Origin: Hydrangea macrophylla
Lineage: Eukaryota > Streptophyta > Magnoliopsida > Cornales > Hydrangeaceae
Length of the DNA stretch: 64,000 nt
Assembly: GCA_033977485.1 (NCBI GenBank)
Contig: CM066988.1
Location: forward strand, 73,275,169 to 73,339,168
Reading direction: 5' to 3'
The translations under genes were made by a program, and so were the position numbers. The notes under the pieces were generated by a model, which saw only the letters and a list, made by a program, of their open reading frames with translations, had not been told where the DNA came from and did no database searches. Positions 46,263-57,863 of the stretch are shown one piece after another. Position 1 is the first letter of the stretch. Each line of letters begins with the position of its first letter.

Positions 46263-46900
46263 CTTGCGTACGACAACCTCCGTCCCAGGGTGTCGGTTTC
46301 GTACAGCTCACCGAAGAACACATGGAAGAACTTCTTCTTACAGCCTTGTTGTTGCTCGGGCACTTAACTATAATTCTTCTCCCTTGATGAGCACTAAGAG
46401 AGAAAAACTCAAGCTCCCCGACCAAGGGAAAAGCTCGGTAGATCCACAAAAACTCTTGGACGGTCAACTCGTACCCAAAATATTGGGGCTACAAGTACAC
46501 TACCCCCATCAGGAGTTTCTAAGAGTTGGGCGCGAGTTGCACGCGAAAAATCCCAAGGTGACTCAGAAGATCCTAGATCAAGGGATTCAGAAGAATATGA
46601 GCACCCGCAATGAACGCGTTCTCATAAAATGTGATATACTTGGGTTGCCGAAAGTAGGCCCCGAAAGTTTTCTCTGGGAAAGCCAAGGAAAAGGAGTCGG
46701 GGATAGAATATATACTCCTAAACCTAACTAGGACTTGCGCCCCCAAATTACTCCCTGTACCCCTACAGGATAACTCAAGAACAGATCCCGCGAACACCGA
46801 CTCATGGCTTCCCGAATCAGAGGGAGCATGGGAATCTCGCCGATCCCTAGGGCCATTCTCATCAGAAACCATTTTGGGGACTCTACCCTCGCTATGATGG

Positions 46901-47740
46901 TCAAAGGGGGGTCGGGAAGCAGAAGGCTCGCTCGGTTTAGGTGTTCTTATCGAGAGGCCTCATCGTTCGATCAAGACGAAGAGTTGTAATCAGAATAGCA
47001 CATGGTTGGACCCTAAGTACCGACTGATTTATCAGGGGATGACCCAAAAATGAGCCAGGAACTCCTGCCTTAGGTACAATGAAGGAAGGATCAGAAATCT
47101 AATAGGCAAGGCAAACAGGGTTCGGGTGACGTAATAGACCTCAGTTAAAGAAGGCCTAGGACCATAAACTCAATGTACTTCCTAGGCAAAAAAAAGCAGA
47201 AACTCAAGAAGAAGAAGTCTCACTCCCGATTTAGTCCTAAAGGATTTCTACCCTCCAAAATGATGGCCAAATACTGACATAAAAGGGGAAAGCCACAGAA
47301 GAAGAAGCAAAATAAAGAAAAGAGAGAGGAAGAAGAAATAGATAATGAGCAAGATAGAATGACTTACGTGGTCGGAAAAATATATTAGACAACTTTATCT
47401 CTCAAGAATGGCATAGCTTCTCTCTTTAAAATTGGTAAAAATGGCATAAGGGGGAAAGAGAACCCAAGGCTCGAATATATAGAACTCTTGGACGGTTCAG
47501 ATCATTTAGCATCCAACGGTCGGGCGCAAAACCGAGATGGAAACAACTGTCATCCACCTCGGGTAGACCAACGGTCAATTCGAGTAGCCCAAAAGGTGCC
47601 TCGGGAAATGTGGCATTTAATGCGCGTTGCAACGCTCCCTTTTGTTCCTAACTGTCCGGTTCCGGTAGCCCTAGGACGATTACTTCCTAACCACCACCAG
47701 TCCCATACTGACATGTAGACAACCAAGTTCTCGAGTTCCC
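46901..47740. other. Noncoding, 5' flank of the antisense ORF
   Basis: No ORF is supported. In minus-strand orientation this could be the leader of the antisense unit. Nothing specific is recognised. Confidence 0.4.
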
Positions 47741-48800
47741 GAGCTCCCAAGTAATCAAATAACTACCTGGTCTTGAGCAATGAAAAATTTAAGAAGCATG
47801 TGCAGATTTCCACGCTTAACCTGATACAACACCAGTTCAACCTTGGAAATAGGGGAAAATGATATACCCAAAGTTGGCTCTACCATACAACTAAGTGGTT
47901 ATATCTAATAACCTACCTCCATCCGGCCCAAGATATGAACAACTGCTTGGATGAGCAACATCCCGAGTGGTCTCGGACACCCAGGCCATCCTGGTTCTAT
48001 AACACGGGGCCCTATCAGAGGAGAATCTCGACCACTAGGTCGGGATAGCATCGCCCTATCACAATACAGCTCGAAACCAGCTCGGCTTGCCCAAGGGTGC
48101 GTCCCACACTTCTTAATTAGAACCTAGCAGTTTCCTAAACCAGTTAGGAAACCTCCCAGATTTGTAGGGTTGTTCGCAGTCAATTTTTTCGATTTTTTAG
48201 TCATTTTAAAACCGACCATTCGGTTTTGGTAGATCGATTTTAGGCGGTTTTGGTCGGTTTTTGGTCGGTTTTAGCTTTGTGCACTACTTTGAAAATCGAT
48301 CAATTGGTGTTTGGTCGGTTTAGTTTCGGTCGATTTTTGGTTTTTCAATTTTCTTGAACACCTCTACAGATTTGTATCACCAATTTCCTAATCCGATTAG
48401 GAAACAATCCAAATAAGCGGCAATCACCTAATTGAAATAAAACCCCTTATAATGGAGGACTTTTCCTTCTATAAAAAGATCCTCCCATGCCTCTAAGAGG
48501 GAATTCGAGCTCGAATTCATCCGAATTCAACCTAGCAAATATATCATATTGTCTAGCCTCTCCTGAGGAAACCCTAACACCAACCCTACACAGCCGATCC
48601 TTGGTAGTTTCAGTCACCATTGTTAGATCACAAAGGTCCCTGCAATAGTTTTCTTTCACATAGCGGAGTGCTCAGACACATGTGAACGTAGGTTCCTTCG
48701 TTAATAGGACCGAACTACATACAAACTCTCTCTCTTTTTTCTGCTCTAACTCATCAAATACACCAAACTCCCCTTACTCAAAAACAACGTCATCAGAAAC
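47741..48800 (+). repeat. Probable LTR, plus strand, carrying a hAT MITE
   Basis: A TATA box (CTATAAAAAG, 48469-48478), paired words TTTCCTAA...TTAGGAAAC around 48130-48155 and 48390-48405, and a leader with repeated C/T-rich phrases look like an LTR. Ends are not resolved and no paired LTR is seen in the window. Confidence 0.35.
48165..48366. mobile_element. hAT-type MITE, 202 bp
   Basis: The 8-bp direct repeat CAGATTTG flanks it (48157-48164 and 48367-48374). The ends TAGGGTTGTTC and, inverted, TAGAGGTGTTC are the imperfect terminal inverted repeats. The interior is mostly TTGGTCGGTTTT-type repeats. Removing it restores continuous LTR-like sequence. Confidence 0.8.
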
Positions 48801-49403
48801 TATAGTGAAAAATGATTTACTTTACATTTTGTTTTCATTAGATTCACTAAATTTATGAATCAAACAAAACATAGTAGATCATTACGACATCAGGGCAAAC
48901 ACATTGGAGAAATGGGTTGAGGCTTTCGATTAAGTCCATACCGTTGACCTCCAAACAATAATATTAATATCATACATAGTTTGGTACACCATGGAGTTTA
49001 TACAAGTCATTTTCTTTTAATTAAATTAGCATATAGTTGGATTGGTCAATGTTATATCGAGTCAAATATACCTTTCCCAGTTTAAACCAACACCTGTGAT
49101 TTTAATGGTGTTACAAACATTTTTAACAATACTTTATGCCCCAGAAAACCAAAATATAAAGAAATGAAGGATAAACTTTTTAAATTTTCATGTCATTCCA
49201 AATTAATTTCTATGAAATTTCGACTCTTTCAAAGTTATATGAAGTTCTGCTTTGGATTAAATAAGAGGGGAAATTATCAGAAATAAAGTAATTTTTCTCT
49301 TAGGATGTCTTTTTCATTTATTTTTATTTTAACTCATTAAATTTATAAACCAAACAAGGAGTTAAATAAAATTATCAACGGTGCCGAACCTGAAATATAT
49401 ATA
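48801..49403. other. Noncoding stretch, no recognised feature
   Basis: AT-rich DNA; no ORF or repeat is supported. Confidence 0.5.
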
Positions 49404-51431
49404 GAGTAAATATCATTGACCTCCCTTGAGGTATGGCCTAATATCATAGACCTTTCCTGAGTTTTGAATAATATTATCAACCTCCCTTATTTTTGAAACT
49501 TTGTATCACTGACCTCCTTTCTGTCAAACGGTAGTAGATGAAATCTTGTAATCTCAGCAAATTTTGAGGGTGAATTAACATTTGTTCCCTTGTTATTGAC
49601 TAATTGGCCAAAATGAGCTCACATGGTTGAATTAGATGACACAAATGCCCTCATATTAGATATTTCAAGGTGTGGTCACATTTGTCAAGTGAAATATCTA
49701 ATGTGAGGGTATTTACGTCATTTGACACAAGTTTGTGAGGTTGTTTTAGTCAATTAGTCTTAAACAAGGGAAACAATTGACGGAAAAAATAATACTCAAA
49801 TCAAATATGAGGAATTATTTTTCTTTTTATTTTATTTAAAATTACTCCAAGAACTATCTACATGATTTACATAAATCAATGACAAGGAACTTACCTCACA
49901 AGATTTCAAGTGCAAGTCCTCTTGAAATTTCCAAAGCTTATTCTTCTTTTTATCTTCAAAACAAACTCACTAGATTTCACAAGTGCAAAATCCGCCTAAG
50001 TCTCAAATGCTTATGCTTCTTTTTCTCCCACTAGCCAACAAGAGAAGAATATAGAAATAAGTTTCAAGTGATTGATTTGCAACACTTGCTTGTACCTATT
50101 TATAAGATTTCATTAAGCCCTCTAGAATTCTTCACTAGGCTAGGGAGGAAGCATGGTGCATTGAATCTATTAGGGATTCTCATTCATTGGTAAGTCAAGA
50201 TGTACTTAGTGTTTAGGAAATGTAATTTCACATAATCAAACTAAGTTCCTTTTATATGTTCCTTGTACACTATTCTAAAAGAAATATATACATGGAACCT
50301 ATTCCATTGTAAATCCATTGAACATACATGATACATAGTACATGAAATCTAATTCATCATCTTTTCAAATTACAAATACATCCCTCTTGACTTGATAATT
50401 GCAATCATCTCTATAAGACAAATTGCAACTTTTACCCAAAGAATAGAGAATTAATACGTGACTATACCCTCCTAACAATTTTTCATATTAGTCCCTCCAC
50501 CAACTAATGTTCCATGTAAACCTAGGATTGGACCACCAAAGGTACTATTACCCAATTAGTTTACATGTATGTCTCTTCATAAATATTGAATACTTTAGAA
50601 ATAATTTTTCTAAATTGCACCGGCCGATTTAATTCAATATACAAGAAATATAATCTTGAATATTCTCTCTAACACTAAGATTGGTGGATCCATTATTGGA
50701 CAACTACAAATCTTCATACATTATTAATGCAGCCCAACAAGTCCATATATAGTCTCTAATTAGACACCTCCGGTTTGACAATATTAAAGCTACACTAACA
50801 TATATATATATATAATATTTGGTAATATCCTCAGTCAATAAAGACTTTCTACAATTGTTAGAAGAACAACACTTCTAATAATAACAGTGACTGGTCCAAG
50901 AGTGTTCTTTAATGATTCTGTTTAGGATTTGTCATCTTACAAATACCTACAATGTTTACTAAGAGTCTCTACCCTGATAGCTTAAGCACGTCATCCTATC
51001 ACATATAGTAGTACCACAAGAGACAACCATCTATAAGATGTTGTCCTACCATGCTTATTGATTGTGAACACAATTTAGATTACAAGAAAATTAGAGTAAA
51101 TATTTCTGATCAACGATCAATATCATTTTTCGAATAATGTAATCTTAGGACAAAATCTACCAACTAAAATTGTATTATAGTGCAACCCATGAAATGCTTG
51201 TAGTAAATTATTATTTATTATTATTGGCTTTGTAGGGCATACAATTCTTTTAACAATGTCAGTCCACATTCAAAATTTGACTGATATCACAAGATTTCAT
51301 CCACTACCATTAACATAAGGGAGGCTAGTGATACAAAGTTTTAAAATAAGGGAGGTTAATGATATTATTCAAAATCCAAGGAAAGTTTTTGATATTAGGC
51401 CAAACCTCAGGGGAGGTCAATGATATTTACC
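49404..51431. mobile_element. Mutator-like element with long inverted ends, non-autonomous
   Basis: About 150 bp at the left (49404-49560) and right (51283-51431) are inverted copies; both read TAAATATCATTGACCTCCC and continue alike with scattered substitutions. The interior of about 1.7 kb is AT-rich, without transposase or host exons that I can name. The flanks are TA-rich, so the expected 9-bp duplication cannot be settled (ATATATATA against ATATATTAT). An inner fold-back lies at about 49590-49788. Confidence 0.65.
49590..49788. repeat. Fold-back segment inside the Mutator-like element
   Basis: CCCTCATATTAGATATTTCA and its inverse TGAAATATCTAATGTGAGGG lie around a short loop, and the outer parts (CCCTTGTTATTGACTAATTG and its inverse) also pair. 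It may be a nested MITE. Confidence 0.6.
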
Positions 51432-51498
51432 ATATATTATATGTATGTATTCTTTCATAACACATGAATAATTTTTACTTGGAATAAAAATAATGAGA

Positions 51499-51676
51499 AA
51501 TGCTACACCCACTCCTCCAAACACACCCCAAACCACACCCACTGCTTTAAATGCATGTACCTTATGATCTTTGAATTTTGTTTACGCTTTTTGGTGCACC
51601 ATATACACAGCACATGGTACATGCATTTAAAGCAAGGGTGTGGTTTGGGGTGTAATTGGAGTGAGTGTAGCATTGT
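51499..51676. mobile_element. MITE, 178 bp, nearly palindromic
   Basis: AATGCTACACCCACTCC at the left is the inverse of the right end; the arms also share CATGTACC and ACACCCCAAACCACACCC. Only a short central spacer is unpaired. Superfamily is not certain. Confidence 0.75.
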
Positions 51677-51717
51677 TGAAAAATAATATTCTTATATATG
51701 GATATATATATATATAT

Positions 51718-51910
51718 ATATAGAGGGAAAGGCTCTTAGGTACACTGACCCAATGCACTGGGCTTTTAAGCCTAAAAAACCTGCGGGCTGCCCCGCTGAC
51801 CAGAGCCCCATCCCGCGCCCCGCTGATCCGCGGATTTTTTAGGCTTAAAAGCCTCATGCACTGGATCAGTGCACTTACCTAGTGCACCTAATAGCCTCTC
51901 CCTATATATA
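51718..51910. mobile_element. MITE, about 190 bp, palindromic with GC-rich centre
   Basis: Left arm AGGGAAAGGCTCTTAGGTAC and right arm (inverted) AGGGAGAGGCTATTAGGTGC; both arms include GGCTTTTAAGCCTAAAAAA. The centre is GC-rich (about 51780-51832). TA microsatellite borders both sides. Confidence 0.75.
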
Positions 51911-51917
51911 TAATATA

Positions 51918-52109
51918 GGGATTTGCTAACTTACAACATAGGAGACTTTTAGTGACGGAAAACAAGGTTTTAGTGACGAAATTTTTCGTTGCTAAAAGTT
52001 GGAACCTTTAGCGACAAAAATTTCGTCGCTAAAAATCTGTTTTTCATCGTTAAAAGGATTGTTGTATGTTACTAACTTACAATCATCATGCTGTAAGTTA
52101 GCAGCCCCC
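51918..52109. mobile_element. MITE, about 190 bp, with GCTAACTTACA ends
   Basis: Left TTTGCTAACTTACAACAT pairs with right ATGCTGTAAGTTAGCAG; inner arms of the type TTAGTGACGAAA / TTTCGTCGCTAAAA also pair. TA microsatellite lies just outside. Confidence 0.7.
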
Positions 52110-54007
52110 ATATATATATATATATACTTATTTTAATTTATCTCCATTAACAATGTTTTTCACCAAAGTATCATACCATGCATTAAAAACAAGAAGGTAA
52201 GTACAATTACTTCCACTTCATACGAGAATTTAATGGAGCCAACAACTAAACCAATACCTTAACTCTCCATATTTTTTCATGTAGTTTTCTATGTGAAGCT
52301 CTTGTTTCTAGAGCATTCTTGTATATTGAGGTTTTCCATTCTATTCATGTCTTTATTTATTAGCTAATCATTCTATTCGTGTCTTTGTTTATCAGGCTAA
52401 TGTTTAAACAACCATTGTTTCCAAGGATTTATTCATAGAAAGGTCAGTCTTATTATGTTCATTCTAGATAAACACTTACTTTAACATTTTCAGCAATAAT
52501 TACTCCACCAAAGATTTGTCATATTATATACAAATATAGCTTCATAGTACAACTTTGGTGATTAATATCTATGTCGCAACTTTTTTAATCTTTTCCATGG
52601 AAACATCTGATATTGTATGCATCGTATCAGAATTCTAAAGAAATAATTAAATCACATTAATTAAGTCAAATTGTCCAACAAGATCTAACTAAGCTCATCT
52701 ATTCTACATGTGGGACATGCAATGTTGGGAAATACAAGAAAATAAGAGAGAGTATAACTTTAGAATTAGAAAAATAAAAAAAATGCTAGGCTCCTAAATT
52801 AAGGACATCGTGATGTACATGGCAATAAGGTCACCTTCAATTATAGTAAGATCCCTTGAATACAATATAAAGTTATTTTGAATATTATATTATCTCATTA
52901 TTTGAAACCTAAATATGGGATGAGAATCTGACAACTATACAATTAGATATACAGAAATCTAAGTTTTAGTTCCCGGTAATGCATTTAAAGTAGATTGAGT
53001 CCAATGGATATTGTTAGTATATAAATTGATCCTTAATCCAAACGTATGTTAGAAATCAATCATTTCCCCCTTTTGTTTTAGATATTTTTTGAAATAAAAC
53101 AACTTTATTGCATTTTATTTAATTCGAATATGCATTAATGCTCCTAGATAAGATAATTGTATCAATGGAGATATGGTGCCTTAAGTCGTGGAGATTACTA
53201 AAATAGTGGTTTCTTAATTTTGTTGAACTTCTTGAATTTTGAATTTTGTATATTCCAATCCAAACAACCCTGCATTTAGTATGCATAAGGTTGTGATTAG
53301 ATTAGATTAAAAAAAGGCTTTGATTAATTATTCAATTAATATCGTTTCTGTATGGAGAGTTGTATTAGAGTTCAATTTGGTATTGTGATAAATTCGTCAA
53401 TAAAAAAGTGAAAAATTTCTCACTTCGTCAACGGCATATTAGGAAATTTCTCAGTCAAATATTAAGAAAATTTCTCACTTTGTTTCTTCGGCAGTTTTTG
53501 AGTTAAGGTTTCATCTTCTTGTCTCTAATCATGTTTTCAATTCTACCTAAAATTTTGTGCATAATTAAATGGGAAAAATTTCTCAATATTAAGTGAGAAA
53601 TTTCACGTAATATGTAAGAATTTTTCTCATTCAAACAAGTATGTATGTAACAATTCAAATAGTTGTCTGCAGGCAGAATTAAAGCTATGAGTGAAATTTC
53701 TCACTTACTACATGCCCATAACAAGTGGGTGAGGAATTTGTCCAAAGAGTGATCGACTTATGTCATCTCGTAATTGGTTTATTTTTGTTGATGATAGATT
53801 TCAAATTTGTCCAGGGGTGGCCGGAGATGGTGGTTATGTCGAGGCAGGTAGAAAGGGGGAGATGAGAAGGTGGTCGGCTTGGTAGTGGCCGAAAATGGTG
53901 TGGTTTATGGGGTTAGGGTGATGGTTATGGAGGAAGAAGGGTGGATGATGGTGGCGGGTGGTCGCTGGAGGGCTGTCGGCGGTGGCAGCTGGTAGAAAGG
54001 GGAGTGG
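52110..54007. other. AT-rich noncoding stretch with repeated AATTTCTCACT words
   Basis: No ORF is supported. AATTTCTCA or its inverse recurs many times at 53410-53725. A GC-rich GGTGG/GGCGG stretch at 53815-53998 could be remains of host coding DNA but has no usable frame. The Gypsy element begins right after it. Confidence 0.5.
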
Positions 54008-54352
54008 GAGTGTGTAATACCCCGTATTTTATTTTCACATTTTATTATAATAAAAAATACTAGTTTTGAAATTTGTGCAGTATAAGTTTTACCTGCGTGT
54101 GTGTATCATCACATGAACTCAACACACACGAATATCTCCCATAGGAGACTTGGGCCCAAAGGAAGACAAATGTGCACAGTGTGTGCATATGTGAGCTGAG
54201 CATATGTGTATGTGTGACGTGAGTGTGTGTGAGTGTGTGTTGTGTCCCCTAAGTAACTAAGGCTACATATACATACCAACCCCCCCCAACCATTCTCTCA
54301 TCTCTCAAACACAATCTACTGTCTCTCTATTCTCTCTCTGTCTCTCAGTTTA

Positions 54353-54402
54353 ATACACACACACACATGTTATCACATATACACACACACACACACACAC
54401 GG
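54353..54402 (+). repeat. (AC)n microsatellite in the Gypsy LTR
   Basis: ACACAC runs interrupted by ATGTTATCACATAT. It lies just after the TATA-like region. Confidence 0.9.
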
Positions 54403-54876
54403 ATACATAGCCGGATACATATATATACATATTCAATTAGTGGAAATCAAGCTTTGGTTTTGGTAAGCTTCAGTACCATTTTATTTATTTATTTATTTTT
54501 ATTTAGTTTTTATAAACTTTTAACATATATGTCGTTAAGGGTCCGAAAATAGTGAGCAGAAAAAATGTAACAAAAACTCAATTTCTTTATTTCAAATTAA
54601 AGGTCTCGATCCCACGAGGCTCTGTTTTGAATTTCAAAAGCTAATTCTTTAGGGTCGCAACAAACGACCAAATTAAAGTTGTATCGCCTTTCAGATTTTT
54701 TATAAAATTAAGAGCTATGGTTCGATTCATGAAAAATCGATTTCATATTTGAAATCTACGCGGAAAAATGATGAATTTTAGATATTAGAAGTACTATTTT
54801 AATTAAGTTTGAAAAATGATTTAAATTACAGAAGCTTCGTGAAAGACAACAATGGGGTCTGGTTCGCAGCTCGCGC

Positions 54877-55055
54877 ATGCGAGCAAGGGTCCACGCGAGC
54901 GACCCGCGCGCGCGACCAGACTATTATCTGAAATGTTTTAAATGTGCACGTGGCCTTACTGGGCATAATCCACGTGAGCGACCCGCGCGAGCGAGGGCCC
55001 GCACGAGCAACCCGCGCAAGCGAATGCCCGCACGAGCGGCCCGCTCGAGCGACCC
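54877..55055 (+). repeat. CpG-rich word array in the Gypsy LTR
   Basis: Words such as GCGAGCGACCCGCGCG recur with alternating orientation. The 15-mer GGCCCGCTCGAGCGA is shared with the Athila post-pol array at 22073. Here the array lies downstream, not upstream, of the TATA-like site. Confidence 0.8.
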
Positions 55056-56300
55056 AAGACAGTTTGGTAAAAACTTATGTTTTCTTGTACTTAAGTCTGT
55101 ACTGAGCTAAGGGACCTTGTACCCTAAGCTTTAAGAGTTGTAGTTTACTTTAGTAGTAGTTGTACATATGCTTAGAGGTGTTGTACCTTAATAATTTGGG
55201 TATTCCTGTTGACGAAAGTCGTAACAGATTGAGCAATTCTGGTTTCTGTTCGGATTACTTATTCTGTCAATCTCGGTGAACAGTAGTTCCGTATAACCCT
55301 CAATGAAGTTGTATAGCATGTTAACGGTGTACTTACATGTTTATATGAATTAATATATTTTATGTGTTTATTTGGATGATTTCAGCATGTCTATTGTGTT
55401 ACTTTAAATGGATAGCGTGTCTGATATGTGATCTATGAAATGTTGAATATGTCTTGATGGTTAGAGCTTGCATATGTCACATAGCATTTCATAAGCATGA
55501 GCATGAACACGAACACGAAAAGCATGAAAATGATCTTGGGATGTAAGACCTGAGAGGCTTTCAAATTTTGAAAAGGGAAGACTTTAGAGTCTTCCATGCA
55601 TAAAACCCTCTAAGAGGGATTTTGTTTTGAAAAGATAGAAATCCCGAATTTGTGGGTAGGCATGTGAGATGGGTACCACTAGGAACTCGAATTGTGGGAT
55701 GTGCTGCAAGAAACCCCCGTAACGTGAAGGCTAGACCTCCGTGTAATTCGTCAGGCTTTAAGTCCCGCATGTTTGAGGCTAGGCCTACGTGGACGGGAAG
55801 CCCATGGTCCGGGTAATGTTATTGACGATCGAGGGTGAGTGTTTGAAAAGACATGAAAATGTTTTTAATGCATGACACTGGCATTCATTGCATTCACACA
55901 TGTTATATAACAAATTTTATTGTGCGATTATATGATTATATGAGCTTCTATGGCTTATGGACTATAAAACCTTCTTTTCAGGTGATATAGATAAGGGCAA
56001 GATCACAGAGAATTGATGAGCTTCCGCTTAGCTTGAAGGCCCTATTTCTGGGTTTTTAAATTAAATGATGTAATAAATCTATTTCAAAGAACATATTATG
56101 TTTAATTGGACAACTGTTAGTCCACCCACTTCTAAATAGCATGAAATTTTAACTCTAATTTTTCGCCGCTTATCCTGAAAAAAACGTTTTAAGAAAGAAT
56201 ATTTTAAACGAAAACTAGATTTCTATTTTATAAATGTTTTTCAAATGATGTCATATATTCTTGGTAACCCTCAGGGTCTAGGACTCGGGGAGTTACAGAA

Positions 56301-56407
56301 TGGCATCAAAGCCTACTATTATGTTTATTGTTGTACTTCCGCTATTAGCCCTTACCCTGTCGCCGGGACTCGTGGCGGGGTAGGTCATCATAGAATGGTA
56401 TCAGAGC
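56301..56407 (+). promoter_or_regulatory. Two primer-site-like sequences after the Gypsy LTR
   Basis: TGGCATCAAAGCC (56301) is a damaged, and TGGTATCAGAGC (56396-56407) an exact, match to the initiator-Met primer site of plant retroelements. The DNA before each (GACTCGGGGAG, GACTCGTGGCGGGG) is also alike, so the LTR/primer-site edge seems duplicated. Which one served is unknown. Confidence 0.6.
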
Positions 56408-56636
56408 ATAACCGTGTCAAATACTTTGGACGCCGGTTTATGTGCTCACTTATATAGTTTTGTTGACATATTAGCTATGTTAGTTGATAAACGACGTATG
56501 AATTGATATGGGTTAACATGTTACTTGGTAACTTGAGATGTAACTACTTACTTGACATATACATGTATTATTGATTGCACTTCATGTGTAGATCATGTTG
56601 CGTGATTCATTTACTCGATTTAATCTTGTTATAGCT

Positions 56637-57863
56637 ATGCCGCCGGGTCACGAGAATCGTAATTTTGAGCTTGAGGCTGATAAGCAGATATCGGCTGCTT
56701 CGGTGCCAGTTAGAGGCCGAGGTTGAGGTCATGCTCGAGGACGTGGTCCAGGTAGAGGCCGTGGTCAAGGTCAAGGTCAAGGTCGTGGCCGAGGTCATGG
56801 TCATGGTCGTGGTCGTGGTCGAGGTCCCGCGTATGATGTTGTATTTGAGTCTGAAGCCTCCACAGGACCAGTTGATATTCTTGATGGACCACAAGGGTTA
56901 CAGAATGTTGCTGATGTAATTGCAAGGGCAGTCAGAGATGCTATGCCACCTCCTCCCCCTCGTGCTCCAAGAGGTGAGATAAATCCCGCTAGAGCTCGGG
57001 AGCGGCTAATTACTAAGGATTTTGATGCTAGGAAGCCGCCACAGTTCTCTGGTAGCTCTGACCCAATGGCTACAGAGGATTGGTTTCAGCATATCACGAA
57101 AATATTTGACTTCATTGATCTTCATGAGGATGCTCTCCGCATCAAGTTGGCTACATACTTATTTTCTAGAAAAGCTACCTGTTGGTGGGATTTGCACTGT
57201 GAGTGTTCATCCACTTGCTGGCATGAACTGGAAATCATTTAAGAGTCTTTTCCTCGATAACTACTTCCCAGAAGTACAGAGGGACGCAAAAAGGGCTGAG
57301 TTCTTTACCCTATAGCAAGGGGATATGTTAGTCACAGAATATGCCACTATGTTTTCCACCTTGGCTAGTTTTGCGCAAGAGCATTTGGTCAGTGATCATT
57401 TCAAGGCTACACGCTTTGCCTTCGGTCTTCGACCCTATATTCGGAAAAGTATGGCTAGCACGCCTATCACCACTTATGCTGATACTTTAACAAGAGCGTT
57501 GGGTGTTGAAAGTGTGGATTTGGATCTGAAAAAGGTCAGGGAGATGACTACTCCAGCCAAGAGCACCAGTCAGGCTAAGATAGCCAAGACAGAGACTAGG
57601 TCTCAATTTCAGTCCCAACCTCCTCAACAGCAACAACAACGATCCTATTCATAACAGAGATCTTCTTATTGAAGTTCTCAACAATCGGGGTTACAGCGAG
57701 GTGTGAATACCGCTGGGAAAAAAGTTGTCTCCGATGTGGTGATCCGAACCATTTCATCAAGTTTTGTCCTCAACCACCACCCAAGAAAACTCAATCGATT
57801 GGTTCGACACCGTATTATCCACCATCTCAGGCAATATCTGCTCAGAGCGTTAAACCCTACTAG
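56637..57863 (+). pseudogene. gag: Gypsy gag, stop and frameshifts
   Basis: The ATG at 56637 opens a frame stopped by TGA near 56726, which stands where an Arg codon is expected in an Arg/Gly-rich repeat (RGRGPGRGRGQGQ...). The capsid follows at 56943-57242 (RKPPQFSGSSDPMATEDWFQ; LATYLFSRKATCWWDL), then a frame change, then VTEYATMFSTLASFAQ with FGLRPYIRK. A CCHC zinc knuckle CLRCGDPNHFIKFC lies at 57726-57767. The long Arg/Gly-rich N-terminus is unusual for Gypsy gag but the capsid is typical. Confidence 0.82.

Larger units (their letters stand above)
43900..46900 (-). pseudogene. Broken antisense ORF of a Tat-type element
   Basis: On the minus strand the pieces read in order. The first has KYITFYENAFIAGAHILLNP (46573-46872), then LLSHLGIFRVQLAPNS (before a stop that replaces Trp) and ELTVQEFLWIYRAFPLVGEL (46252-46467). 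This resembles the putative gypsy-type transposon domain (Transposase_28) found in extra ORFs of Tat elements. Next come basic KARKRKRSG-like pieces (44545-44775) and a coiled-coil segment ARLNAKLEASRIKERALTEA (43956-44147). The parts are separated by stops, a duplication and an inserted RT piece. Antisense ORFs after pol are known in Tat-lineage elements. The protein's role is not known. Confidence 0.6.
54013..56297 (+). repeat. 5' LTR of the Gypsy element
   Basis: 2285 bp, begins TGTAATACCCCG and ends GGGAGTTACA (inverted TGTAA/TTACA). TATA-like CATATACATA is near 54264. An AC repeat is at 54353-54402 and a CpG word array at 54877-55055. Two related phrases GTGAAGGCTAGACC and GTTTGAGGCTAGGCC (about 55724 and 55770) occupy the slot where the other chromovirus-type LTRs carry tandem repeats. 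Confidence 0.85.

Noticed and set aside
53815..53998. GC-rich GGTGG stretch as a host exon
   Set aside because: No open frame of useful length or recognisable protein was found in it.
56607..56925. Thr-rich and His/Asp-rich minus-strand frames
   Set aside because: They are antisense readings of the Arg/Gly-rich gag repeat.
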